From Linnemannia schmuckeri (taxonomy: Eukaryota > Mortierellomycota > Mortierellomycetes > Mortierellales > Mortierellaceae), in contig JANATG010000002.1 of NCBI GenBank assembly GCA_029449235.1, forward strand, positions 3,348,001 through 3,412,000: a stretch of 64,000 bases of DNA, written 5' to 3'. How positions within the stretch are numbered: position 1 is the stretch's first letter; every line of letters starts with the position of its first letter. Positions 34,906-45,817 of the stretch are shown piece by piece. The notes under the pieces are model-generated. The model worked only from the letters and a program-made list of their open reading frames with translations. It was not told the DNA's origin and made no database searches. Both the position numbers and the translations under genes were made by a program.

Positions 34906-36807
34906 ATGGCATCAGTACCAACAACCAACGGGGTATCCAAGGCTGCTCTCACCTACATCCCCCCTTACTCGCGCACAGAATCTACACCCGGCTCCCCAAC
35001 CCCCTCCGCCCACTCCTCCCAACACGATGGCGGCGACGATTTCCAACAACACCCCGACTACCTCCGCCTGATCCTCACCGCCCGGTGCTACGAGATCCTC
35101 AAACAGTCCCCACTGACCCACGCCGTCAATCTCTCTGCCCGGACCCAGAACCAGATCTACTTCAAGCGTGAGGATCTCCAGGACGTCTTCTCGTTCAAGA
35201 TCCGGGGCGCCTATAACAAGCTTGCTCATTTGACCGAGGAAGAGAAGCGTAGGGGTGTCATTGCCTGTTCTGCAGGCAACCATGCTCAGGGCGTGGCTTT
35301 GGCTGCCAAGACCATGGGGATCAAGGCGACCATTGTCATGCCTACCCCAACCCCGGAAATCAAGTCGAGGAATGTGTTGAGGTTAGGGTCGACCGTGATC
35401 CTGCACGGCAAGAACTTTGATGAGGCCAAGGCCGAATGTGAGCGGTTAACAAAGCTGGAGAACTATACCAACATCCCGCCCTTTGATGATCCTTATGTCA
35501 TTGCCGGTCAGGGGACCATTGGAGCCGAGATCTTGAGACAGCATAACTTGCACGAGATTGATGCGATCTTTTGCTGCGTTGGTGGAGGCGGTTTGATTGC
35601 GGGTGTGGCGGCGTATGTGAAGCGGGTTGCGCCGCATATCAAGATCATTGGATGTGAGACCGTTGATGCCAATGCGATGACTCAGAGTTTGAAGGCTGGA
35701 CGCAGGATTGAGTTGACGGATGTCGGTCTGTTTGCGGATGGTGCTGCAGTCAAGGTTGTGGGTGAGGAACCCTTCCGACTCTGCCAGTCGTTTGTCGATG
35801 AGATGGTCGAGGTCACCAACGACGAGGTACATTTGACCTTTTCCTCTCTCCGCATCCCTTGCACCCTCCTTTTTACCCCCTGTTAATTTTAAATCTTGTT
35901 TATCCATTTTGCATATGAAACTAACGTGACTTTCGATCTCTCTATCCCTAATTCCAACAGATCTGTGCGGCGATCAAGGACATCTTCGAAGACACCCGCT
36001 CCATCGTCGAACCCGCCGGAGGACTGGCCGTAGCGGGTTGCAAAAAGTACCTCCGCGAGCACAACCTAACCAACAAGACCTGCGTCGCCGTCACTTCGGG
36101 CGCAAACATGAACTTTGAACGGCTCCGCTTCGTCGCCGAACGTGCTCTCCTTGGTGAACAAAAGGAAGCCCTTCTTTCCGTTGTCATCCCTGAAAAGCCA
36201 GGCGCCTTCCTGCAGCTCTACAAACATATCCACCCCCTCATGGTTACCGAGTTCTCGTACCGGTATGCGCCTAATAGGAGGGCGCAGATTTACATGTCGT
36301 TCTTGTGTCAGGACCGCAGAAGGGAGGTGCCATTGATCATGGACCGGTTGGCGAAGGAGGATATGCAGGCTTGGGACATTAGTGAGGATGAGATGGCAAA
36401 GAGCCATGCGAGGTATATGATTGGAGGACGGTCTGAAGCTGAGAATGAGAGGATGTTTAGGTTCGAGTTCCCTGAGCGTCCTGGTGCGCTGTTGCAGTTC
36501 TTAGAGGGCCTTCGGGCTGGATGGAATGTTTCTCTCTTCCACTACCGGAATCACGGCTCTGGTGAGTCCTTTTTGATCTTTTTCTTTTACTTCTTTGATG
36601 CATTCTTTAGTTTATTAAGCATGGATTACTAACGCATGTCCTCTTTCTTTTTTTTCTCTTTGAACTGAAATAGATATGGGCAAGGTGTTAGCGGGTTTAC
36701 AGGTCCCTGAGGAAGATAACGAGGAGTTTACAAAGTACCTGGCTCAATTGAATTACCACTGGGTCGAAGAGACCAACAACCCCCTCTACAAGCAGTTCTT
36801 CTGCTAA
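34906..36807 (+). CDS. ILV1: Threonine dehydratase (isoleucine biosynthesis)
   Basis: Exons 34906-35826, 35961-36561, 36674-36807; 551 aa. PLP-dependent deaminase of L-threonine to 2-oxobutanoate, first step to isoleucine. Seen: YFKREDLQDVFSFKIRGAYNK with the PLP-binding Lys, SAGNHAQGVALAAK, the Gly-rich phosphate loop CVGGGGLIAGVAAYV, and EPAGGLAVAG in exon 2. Two C-terminal ACT-like regulatory repeats begin LLSVVIPEKPGAFLQL and FRFEFPERPGALLQF, matching the biosynthetic, isoleucine-inhibited form. The N-terminus (about 40 residues) is Ser/Pro/Thr-rich; a mitochondrial location is usual in yeast, but a presequence is not obvious. Convergent with the lipoyltransferase gene. Confidence 0.95.
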
Positions 36808-36989
36808 TGCAGATTCCCATCATCCTCTCACCACCTCTCATCATCTAATACCAGCAGAAGCAAATAAAAGAAATTCGAGGAATCAGACATTCGACTTGCG
36901 GGTGCAAAAAAACCCCCCCTGTCTATTGTTCTATGTTCTAGGATTGTACTACTAACTTCTTGCATCCACGTCGAAAAGAAAAAAGGGAC

Positions 36990-37253
36990 CTAAAGCTCCT
37001 CTTTGAGCCAACGAACGACATCCATGACCTTTTGTGCACCGCCAGCGGGGGCAAGGACTTCAGGGGCTTCATCCTTGATCCGCTCCACAGCCAGATCCAG
37101 TCCCTGAACATCATATCTCTGACCTTCCATTCCGATCCCGAGAGCCGTCAATGGCAACGAGGGTGCGTTGATTGAATGGTCCATCGAGTCCAAGTCTACC
37201 TGCGTAATCAATCCTTCCTTTGACTTGATCGTCACATTCTATCGTTGAAATGG

Positions 37254-37286
<33 letters not shown>

Positions 37287-38942
37287 AGTTTAGCGACCCC
37301 TGGAAGGAGTTAAGCAAGATAGAAAGCCCGCTTGGGCAATTAATAATAACAACGACAATCTTACGACAGTGCCCCAAGGGAAGGTTTTCTCAAGCTGGTA
37401 CGAGAACTCCGGTGTTTGACCATACATCCACTCCCAAGTCTTCATATCATCTCGAATCGCCTTGACAGCCTCCATGCCCTCAATCATTTTCTGATCCACA
37501 ACTATAGGTTCTCCCTCAAGATTCTGACGCCAAGTATCATAGGCATATCGTTTCAAAAACTCTGTCCGTGTAGCCTCACAGAAGGAGAGATGGTCGATTG
37601 TGAAGGAGGACTCGCGCAGTCGTGTGACGGGCGAACGCACAGATGCGACACCCTTGGTGACGAGGCTTGTCCGGTCGACTTTGAGGTACTGACCCAATGA
37701 GGACAGGTCTGTGTCGATCAGCATTGTTCCATGGTGGTATGCTCGATGTTGGATCAACTTGAACGCCGATCCTGAGATGTAGAAACAATTGAACAAAAAA
37801 AAAGCGTGTTAAAACATTAATTATTATTGCACTGGAAAGAGATAGACTGAATATCTCACAACCTGACAGGAACACATATCTTTTTGCCATCGACGACAAT
37901 GTCATGGCGTTCATTCACAGAGGCAGGGATGTCAAGCTCATGCAACGCGCGGCAGATCAGCTCTACGTTTGTCCTGCGGTCAAAAACCTCCCTTGGCATC
38001 ATAATCGAGTAGTTCGTGTTGCCCATATCCTATTACACCAGGAAGGTAGGTATGTGCAGGCCAATTAATATTATTCCTTGCCTGGTAATGTTCGATTCGT
38101 ATGTTCATATGTGTGCTGTCTCAGAGAAAATGACTTACATGGTACACGGTTCCGCCTCCACTCTTGCGTCTCACAAACGGGATACCATCACGCGCCAACA
38201 ACTTCAGGTTGCATTCCTTGAACGGATTCTAGAGCACAGATTTGGCCACATGGACAATAAATTCATTTTTTTAGATCCAAGAGAGTTTATCGTAAAGTGT
38301 TCCTAAAAAAAAAAAAAAAAAAAAAAAAACGAGTAATTAAATGCCTTTTGTTACCTGATTCCTCCCGATAATGACGGATTTGGAGTTCCTGTAGAGAAAC
38401 AGGATATATGTCGATGGATCCGAGTTCCTGAACAGCCTACAATAACAGTGACAAGAGATACATATGCGTTGTCAATTCTCTGCAAGACATATCATGCATT
38501 ATCTTTACTGTTCTCACACAAAACTAACGAGAGAGACAGCATTGCTTTGATTACCATTCTTCAAAGGCCAGGTTGGTGTATGGATCATTGATCTTTGAAA
38601 TATACGTCTCGACCTAACCAAAAAGAAAACCATCAATCACACGTTGTTAAACTCAAAGTCAAGTAACAACTCTCATAACCAAGACATACGCCAACTTATT
38701 CACAAAAATCACTCAATTACTTTGAAGTTTCCCTGTACGTTCTTGGTAGCCGGTGCTTGGACGGTTTTTCCTCCTGCAGCAGCAGTAGTAGTAGCAGTGG
38801 AATACTGTTTCCGGTTGGTAACATGCCGTGATCCTGCGAACAGCAATGCGAATGAGGCCTGTGAGTTTGAAAAGACTGCACTCCGTGCTATCCTTGAAGA
38901 CTGGCAGGCCAGTAGAGCGAGTAGTGGAGAATGACGAAGCAT
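36990..38942 (-). CDS. Mitochondrial lipoyltransferase / lipoate-protein ligase
   Basis: Seven exons: 38942-38721, 38613-38555, 38436-38355, 38228-38139, 38029-37880, 37778-37365, 37238-36990; 421 aa. N-terminus MLRHSPLLALLACQSSRIAR with further Arg/Ser up to KQYST is a mitochondrial presequence. Family motifs: NLAFEEWLFRN, VIIGRNQNPFKEC, the signature FVRRKSGGGTVYHDMGN (split over exons 4 and 5), and VVDGKKISGSAFKL with the adenylate-contacting Lys. It attaches lipoyl groups to E2 and H proteins of 2-oxoacid dehydrogenases and glycine cleavage. Intron 5 (37879-37779) cannot be removed in frame with GT-AG; ATATGT...CTAC restores KKISGSA exactly. It lies 279 bp downstream of the PDH phosphatase gene, same strand. 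Confidence 0.92.
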
Positions 38943-39221
38943 TTTGCAATTAAATCGAATGTCTGTTGAGTTGGATGTAAATGTGGAGAAAAAGTGGAAG
39001 CAGAAAGAAAGGTAATGTGTTGCTCTTTTTCTCGGAGTACAACAAGGCACCAAAAGGAAATAAAGTTCGTGAGAAAAACGAAATCAGTCTGAATCATTCG
39101 CTCCTCCTTCGGACAAACTCGCCGCGTTCAGGGTTCTATTCTGCCTCCACACTTGGCCACTTCTTCCTTAGTTGCACACGAGATTGAAGATCGCTTTTTA
39201 ATAACTGTACAAAAAAAACTC

Positions 39222-41432
39222 TTAAGCAATCTCCACAAACCCATCGGTAAGCTGGTCACTCTTGAAATGACTCTTGGATTCTTGTCCAAAAAAGATCACC
39301 GTAACTATACGATTTCGAATAAAAACAAGCGTCAGTTCAACGACTCATTTCTCCTCAATAGCAACAACAACAACTCCCTCCCTCGTTAAACAAAAGAAAA
39401 CATACCGGTGATGTCGTCGCGGTAGACGCGGCTCATGGGTGAGGGGATGGACAGGGTGGCAGCCAATTGGTCCTCGTCGCCACCTCCGAGAGCGTTCCTG
39501 ACAAGATGTGTCGAGGCATTGGATTGGTCCTTGAAGGTGAACTGCCTGATCTGGCTAGCAGGACCCTTGGGTGGCAAATTGGCTGGCGTCAATTCTTCGC
39601 TCTCTTCGTTCTGCTCGTTCTTCTTGCCGGTGATAACGCCTTGGATCGCCTGGAGCTTGCCCTTGATCGACTTCATTTCCTCGCGGTCCAGAACCAGCTT
39701 TTCCTGACCAGTCTTACCATCCAACAGATCACCGACAAGCTGAATCACCTCGTCATTCGTCAGCTTGTCCCAAAGTCCATCGGTCGCCATAACCAAGAAT
39801 CGATCCTCTGGACGCAGCTTGTGATGCTTGACAACAGGTTTGGCAGTAACATAGGGAGGGGTATGGTAATTGCGGTGTGGTTGGCGGTAGGAGGGGAATA
39901 ATTGGAACACGCGCTCCTGAATCTCCTTTGTCCACTTGTATCTTGCATCTCCAAACGCTCTCGTTGGTTCTAATTACATCCACGACAACAAAAGTGTTAG
40001 AAAAAAAAGTGTAGAGATTAATACGTTCATTTGAAGTTTGATATATAAAACATGTTGACTCACCAAGACCACCGAGGACACGGCCACGCATGACCACGGT
40101 GTTTTCTTCACCAGGATGCTCCTCCTGTAGTCTCCGGACCTCCCAACGGTTTCTTCCTGTTTGGTCAAACGACAAGGGCACGGCCTTCCAGGTGTGTCCA
40201 GACTTGCTGGTCGCAGAGGGCTCGCGAACACCCATGACGGCACGAGAGTCTCCGGTACAGGCCACATAGAGATCCTTTTCCTTGACATCAATGTATGCCA
40301 TCAAGGCACACGATCCTGAGATGGCTGGCAAGAGACTGGAGCAAGCCAAGGGACGGGAAGGAAACTCGAGCACCTGTTGGACCGTCTGATTTACAATCTT
40401 GTCATCCAGCTTCAAAAATCCATTCTCGATCGCCTCCATGACCGCCATGATATCGTGAGAATCCTTGACTTGCTCCAGCTCGGTAGCGACAGAGGGCGCC
40501 AATTCCAAGGCAACTCGCTGACTGCAGCACCAACCTCCATGGCCGTCAAAGACGCCAAAGAAAGCCTTGTCGATCCCGCCGTTATGGTTCCGAATCACAT
40601 GCCGTGATAGATCATCCTCGATCGGGTTGTTGGAAGCGACCTGGTTGACACAGTAGCCGACAATAACCTCGTCCTTGTTCTTGTCCTTTGTATCTTTATC
40701 CTTGGTCAGCACTCTGAAAGCCTTTTCGTTCTGGGCGAGTCGTTCATCTACCTGCTCTGAAGACAGCATTCGGACGGATTGTTTCTCGTATCGATGAAGG
40801 GCGGGGGAGTGAAAAGGAGATTCTCCTGTAGAAAAGGATCGGTGCTCGCCTGGGACGGGGCTGGGTCCTGCAGTCTGGCCGGTCAAGGAGCTCCGAAAAT
40901 CAATGAAATCGGCTTGGATCTGGGGCCAGCTCGAGTGCTTGTACTTTTTCGTAAAGTGGTAGATCCCCACACCGGCTGTGCCTACAAGTCCTCCGAGGAT
41001 GAAGGCTTTGATGACTTTTCGTCGAGATTCGATGAGATGGAGGATCCAGGGGTTGAAGCCAGGACCGTCGTGACTCTTTTCGTACTGTCGATGCTGATGC
41101 TGATTTCGCTGATGAGACTCTTGATTCTTGAGTTGGTCGTAGTGTTGTTGTTTAAACGATTGATGATTCTTGTTCGGGGGGAGGATGCGACTGACAGTTG
41201 GCGAGTCCGTACCGTTGTTGTTGGGTGGCAACACTCGTTGGTTCTGTTGTTGGATTGGAGTTTTTTTCGGTCGAGGGGTGGTAAGTGTTGGACGAAGTCG
41301 GTTCCGAGTCAAGGAAGAGGATGAAAAGGAGAAACGAAGGGAAGAGAAAGAAGAAGGCTGCTGGTTGGAGTGGAGACGAAGCAGGGTCATGGAACGACGA
41401 CCCTGTTGCAGAGCCGAGAGCCGAAGAGACAT
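39222..41432 (-). CDS. PTC5: Mitochondrial PP2C phosphatase, pyruvate dehydrogenase phosphatase type
   Basis: Exons 41432-40064, 39969-39406, 39304-39222; 671 aa. The first 60 residues are rich in Arg/Ser/Leu with no acids, a mitochondrial presequence. A single hydrophobic helix (KAFILGGLVGTAGVGIYHF, about 143-161) may be an inner-membrane anchor. PP2C motifs: FFGVFDGHGGW with the metal-binding Asp, SGSCALMAYID, LYVACTGDSRAVMG, GGLEPTRAFGD, FLVMATDGLWD and DDITVTVIFFG spanning the last intron. Known fungal relatives (Ptc5) dephosphorylate the E1-alpha subunit and reactivate the pyruvate dehydrogenase complex. Gln/Asn-rich linker at 60-120 and a long insertion before the last motif are unusual but low-complexity. 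Confidence 0.9.
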
Positions 41433-43051
41433 TCTTTTTTCACACTTTAGCCGAAAGAAACCTTGTTGCAGTGGTTTTGGGGTGTCTTGTGTGTGTATGT
41501 GTGGTTATTGCTGTTCTCTTTGTTCTTTTCTTGGTGAATGGTGGAATGGGATGGGTCGATCGACTTGTTCTCTGTTTCGACTAGGCCGTTGGAGAATGGT
41601 GTGTGAGAGAGGGACAGTTGGAGCGGAGTGGAGAGTAAAAAAAAGGAGAGTGAGGTGAAGACTTGGCGAAGAGAACAAAAGGAAATAAAAAAAGGAACCG
41701 AGGGGTTGTCAAGTGAATGGGTAAATTGAAGGCGTGAGCGAAGGAGTGGGAAAATAAAAGGACGACAACCACGCCACAACGGACACTCGCACGTCCTTGG
41801 TCACCATTGGCCAATCCTCACCACGCTGACACAACATGCATATGTGCATACAAATTCACATACGCACCTCGCTCATAAAGAAAAGAACGCGTTATTTTCT
41901 TCATCAGTTCATGGATAATCAGCAAGAACATGGATGGCAACCGATGGCCTGGACAAGGTCACTTGGCGCTGTCACTACCATCACCAGGGCCCTCTTTTCA
42001 CATTGCATGGCCTCTAGCACCGCACAAAATTGTTTCTCTCCACAACTGAACATAACTTGCGTCTTCCTTCTTGACCATCGCCTCCACCATCCATTCACCA
42101 AAACGAATTGATGTAGGGCTATCCCTCAGCTTTCTGGTTGCCAGGAAACCACTGATAATAATAACAATGCAAGAACTCGTAAAAGGTGAACAATAAATCC
42201 ACTTACATCTGGGACATCATTTCAGGTTCTAATCTTCATTGCGTGTTCTGGATGCACTAACACATTTTTTTGCTGTTGCTGTTTTTTTATTTGTTAGTTG
42301 TTGGCATGTTCTTCCACGTAGCAATCATGTATCCCCTGAACAATATCCCTGATAGATCCGAGACGTATGCTATTATGTTTTGAAAGGAGATGGTCTTACT
42401 CAATGAGATCTTGATGGTGTGTTTGCTTAGAAGTATTTTATATTTGTTGCTTGACGCGCTCAACTTTTTACGGTGTGGTTGTTTTTTAATCGTATTAGCT
42501 TATTTTTCTCGATTCGTATGCTGGATATGTGAATAGGATCCGAGCAAAGCCAAGGTCTGCGTGATGGGGTCCTTCAGCGCATTCGCAGATTATCAAATCC
42601 ATACCTACCATTTACTATCTCAATGGTCGTACCCGGAGAGTACAATTTCGATCCCTCGAATTCAACCAGTTGACAAAAGAGATCCCAGGAGCTAAACTCA
42701 GAAAAAAAAAAAAAAAAGAGCAAGTGTCTTGGGCTTCGACAAACGAACAGGAGACAGGACTGAAATCGAGAAAACCTCTCCACCCTGCACTACTCTCCAA
42801 TCGTACCCCAATTCCACTTCAAAAAAAAAAGGGCACCAAAAGTGTCAGCACGACAGCGATTTCACGCATCTGAATTGTTCGATACCATTGTCAATGAGGA
42901 AGTCTCGAATGTGTGTTCAGTAGCACCCCCACGAACTCCAGCTCGAAGCAAAGAAGTTATTAATCTTGTCGTCGGTAGCATAAGTAACGAAAGTACGCAA
43001 ATTTTGTTTTTTTTTCCTTGCACTGTATAGCTTTCAGGGGAAACTAAAAAA
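41433..43051. other. Intergenic / decayed DNA
   Basis: Promoter of the PP2C gene on the left, then about 1.2 kb without a gene. From 42840 there is a plus-strand frame lacking an ATG (RFHASELFDTIVNEEV...) that could join 43052-43654 through an intron 42991-43037 (GTACGC...TTCAG). Its product is unrecognised. Confidence 0.35.
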
Positions 43052-43654
43052 ATGTCAGCGTGTTCTAACGCCTCATTGGTTTTCATTCAATATTTCGAGA
43101 AAGCGGTGAGACAAGCGTATATCCTCGCTCAGGAAGAGGATGTTATCAAGGGTCTCATAAAGCGTCGTGGAAATAGCAAGATTCTCACGGGGGCTCTTGG
43201 CGACCGGCTGTGCGTTGCGTGCTTGACCGAATTGAACCGCGATAACGCATACTTTATGCGCGGAAGGACGCTGAAAGAGCCGCTCACCGTCGGCCCCCGT
43301 TGTCGTGATTTTGATGATAAAATGCATTGGATCAACTGCAATCGAGATCCTGTCCCAAAGATCAAGTGGAAACGTCGTGTTTCAAGTAAGCTGGCCAATC
43401 CGGAGGTGATTGTGACACCTCCGATCGCATTCGCAGCTGTAGCAACAACAGGAGGCCACCACAACTTTCATATCCGAAGCACCGATCCCGCCGCTGCAGC
43501 ACCAACAACATCATCCACAACACATGCAGGACCATCAGGAGGCGCATCATCTTCTTCCACTCACGCAGACCCCAACAGTAACAGCAATGAAATAACGTCG
43601 ACCCCAACAGGAAGCGCAGAGGCAACCTCCCCAAATCCGTCACCTCTGTCCTGA
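43052..43654 (+). CDS. Hypothetical protein, possibly a gene relic
   Basis: A 200-codon frame. The first 120 residues look protein-like, with a Cys pair (CVACLTEL) and a basic segment IKWKRRVSSKL. The rest is Ala/Ser/Thr/Pro low complexity. Upstream sequence in frame via a possible intron adds about 50 residues but no start codon. The basic RRGN near residue 38 recalls the start of a TALE homeodomain, whose other half lies just downstream in a broken state, so this may be the remains of one homeobox gene. Coding status is uncertain. Confidence 0.3.
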   Translation: MSACSNASLVFIQYFEKAVRQAYILAQEEDVIKGLIKRRGNSKILTGALGDRLCVACLTELNRDNAYFMRGRTLKEPLTVGPRCRDFDDKMHWINCNRDPVPKIKWKRRVSSKLANPEVIVTPPIAFAAVATTGGHHNFHIRSTDPAAAAPTTSSTTHAGPSGGASSSSTHADPNSNSNEITSTPTGSAEATSPNPSPLS

Positions 43655-43790
43655 AATTATGGTCAGTTCAGAACGCGATCCACTCATATCCGACTGAGGA
43701 AGAGAAGATGCGACTCTCTGAGGCTACACAACTGTCCATGAACCAGATCAGTAACTGATCTTAACCCATGAATTCGCCGTAGACACGACC
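43654..43790 (+). pseudogene. Broken TALE-type homeobox fragment
   Basis: Positions 43654-43755 read NAIHSYPTEEEKMRLSEATQ then LSMNQISN, the second half of a TALE homeodomain (PYPT-loop, helix 2 and start of helix 3). The next codon, which should be the invariant Trp of the recognition helix, is TGA (43756-43758), and the sequence after it is out of register; CGC CGT AGA (the Arg-rich end of helix 3) can still be seen at 43775-43783. The fragment is therefore disabled at the DNA-contact helix. No intron signal explains the break. Confidence 0.7.
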
Positions 43791-45096
43791 TCATGCACCG
43801 CCGCCGAGAAGTTCTTCTTGCAAGAACACTTGAGGAGCCAAAGTTGCAAGTCACGTTGTTTTTGGACAAGGAGGCTGTTGCTAACAGATTTCGCAGCCTG
43901 TCCGACGGAGAAGTTTAGCGTCGATCGCGTTTACTTCTACAAAGAGGGTACCAGCTTCCCTTACTGCGGTCCTGGCCAGACACTCGTAGCGTCATCGCAA
44001 TTCGCCAACTCGTAAGTGTGAGTTAACATTTTTCTTTTTGTGTTGTTCTAATTGGCCCTAAATGTCACCTCTCGACTTTTTTCCAAACTCTTATTGTTTT
44101 TTTTTCTTTGTTTCATGCGATAGATCCTTTCTCGACATGAGAGTCTCTGAACGCGTAGCCAAGTTGGACAAGATTGAAGTGGATCAGCCTACTAGTATCC
44201 CCTGATAACGATATCGAGATTGGCAACATTGATCGACGAAAATATGATCATACCCATCGTCAGGAGATACTTGAAGGTCGTCCATTGGAAAGTCACTGGA
44301 AGAGCGGATGGGATAACCATAGTAAGCTCAAGAAATTCGACGAGATGTTGTATCGTGTTAAATGGCGGAAGAAGAGATCCATTTCTTCATAGAATCCTTG
44401 TGGTAGATATTCACTTGTTATTGGGCAGCCAATCTCGATTCAGGATGCGCATAACGACCGCATCTTTAATGGCGACAACAATGCCCTTAGCCACTGTTTT
44501 TTGTTGGAGGCGAAATCAGTCCTCTAGGGAGTTTGGTGGTTCCAAGGAATCGCTTGGCATCGCCGCCTTACTTCAAACCCTGCTGGACCTACTTGCAGAA
44601 ACAAAGAGCTCAAAGACAAGTTTTTTGTACTCCCATTCCCATTATCCAAGATATAGATGAGCTATTTGCCACAAGCACATATCTTCACTCTATTCGCACT
44701 ATCTTATTTTTATAGATGCAAAGAAATGCTCAATCGTCAAGGCAATTGCCGGAATGTATTTAAGCCTTTTTTTCCTTTCTCAAGTAAATTGGACGGTTTA
44801 GTGAATTATTTTTACCGCCGAGCAAAAAAAATTGTTTGTCCTTACTACATCGTTTTGAAGGATTGGTCGGATCAGGACGAACGCTCATTGCCTCACGTCA
44901 AAAAAAAATCGCATATGAATAGAGAGGATGAGAGTGAGTAGAAGAAAGAAACAATAGAGGGACTGTCTGTTGTCCCCAGAACAACCTAAAAAATAAATAC
45001 AAGAAGCATCACAAAAAGGTTGTCATTTTTTTCTTTTTCGTATGAGGGTTCGCCCTCTTCGCTTCAGGAAGAGAACTCGCCATTACATTTTTTTTA
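43791..45096 (+). pseudogene. Block of disrupted frames, unassigned
   Basis: Several plus-strand segments read like protein but shift frame: one ends GPGQTLVASSQFANS and can be spliced (GTAAGT...ATAG, 44012-44123) to SFLDMRVSERVAKLDKIEVD, stopping at 44203-44205; next, in other frames, IEIGNIDRRKYDHTHRQEI (from about 44210) and a 146-codon frame to 44660. I recognise no family. Best read as one or more decayed genes or transposon pieces. About 400 bp to the right hold nothing clear. Confidence 0.35.
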
Positions 45097-45303
45097 GGGC
45101 CTGGAGCGCAATTTCTCGACTCTTCATTGGACAATGTCACTTTTCCAAGGGGAACTGTGAACTCCAGACTTGGCGAGTTGTACGAAGGCAAATCGCTTGT
45201 TTCTGAGGGCTATTGTCATCGTAATGAAGTTAATCCAGATCCAGAGGCGACTGATCGTCATCACGGAATTTTTTTTTGTAAACAATTTGTTATCACGGAA
45301 TAA
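45097..45303 (+). pseudogene. Decayed CTP synthase fragment, inverted to the intact gene
   Basis: The open segment includes RLGELYEGKSLVSEGYCHRN then EVNPDPEA, which lines up with the intact CTP synthase next door (TIRKLYGGASEVLERHRHRY, then EINPEMVD) in the glutaminase domain. The DNA core 45157-45249 shows matching spacing. It runs on plus whereas the intact gene is on minus. No start, and the rest of the enzyme is missing. The motif EVNPD is closer to the form usual in other CTP synthases than to the neighbour's EINPE, so it may derive from a second paralogue. Confidence 0.55.
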
Positions 45304-45817
45304 TATTTTGAAGAAACAAAAAGAGTTGCTTAGAGGCAGTTGTTGATAGCACACTGCAGCATGCCGTGAAAATTGATCACTCATCACTCAGGCACAAATG
45401 CCTACTCGTTTCGGTTTTAATCACTAATCATGACCTGTGCGTGTTCAAATATCATTAATTTCTTTTTGAAAAATTAGCAAATGGGTACATGTCCTGTACA
45501 TGGAGGCATACACAGAGGCCGGTACCATTTGCTCCATTTGTAAAACAATGTCGACCCAGTCACGCCTTGAAGGGCCAGGGCAATGATAATTTCATTCCCT
45601 GGCAGAAAAAAAATATCATTCCCTGGCAGCAAATGCATGCCATTTAACCACCTGTCTATCATTTCCGACATTTTTGTGATTAAGAATGCAAATCCATAGA
45701 CCTGCTAATGGTTTTATTGTTATAGTTTTTTTTAGGGATTATGATACATAGTGAGAAGTGAATGCAAAGGGGTACGGAAGAAAATGATGAATAGAAAGAA
45801 AGATGCTGAATAGTAAA

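Noticed and set aside
37779..37879. U12-type (minor spliceosome) explanation for the AT-AC introns
   Set aside because: The donors ATATGT and ATAAGT do not match ATATCCTT, and no good TTCCTTAAC branch element lies at the usual distance, so U2-type AT-AC is preferred.
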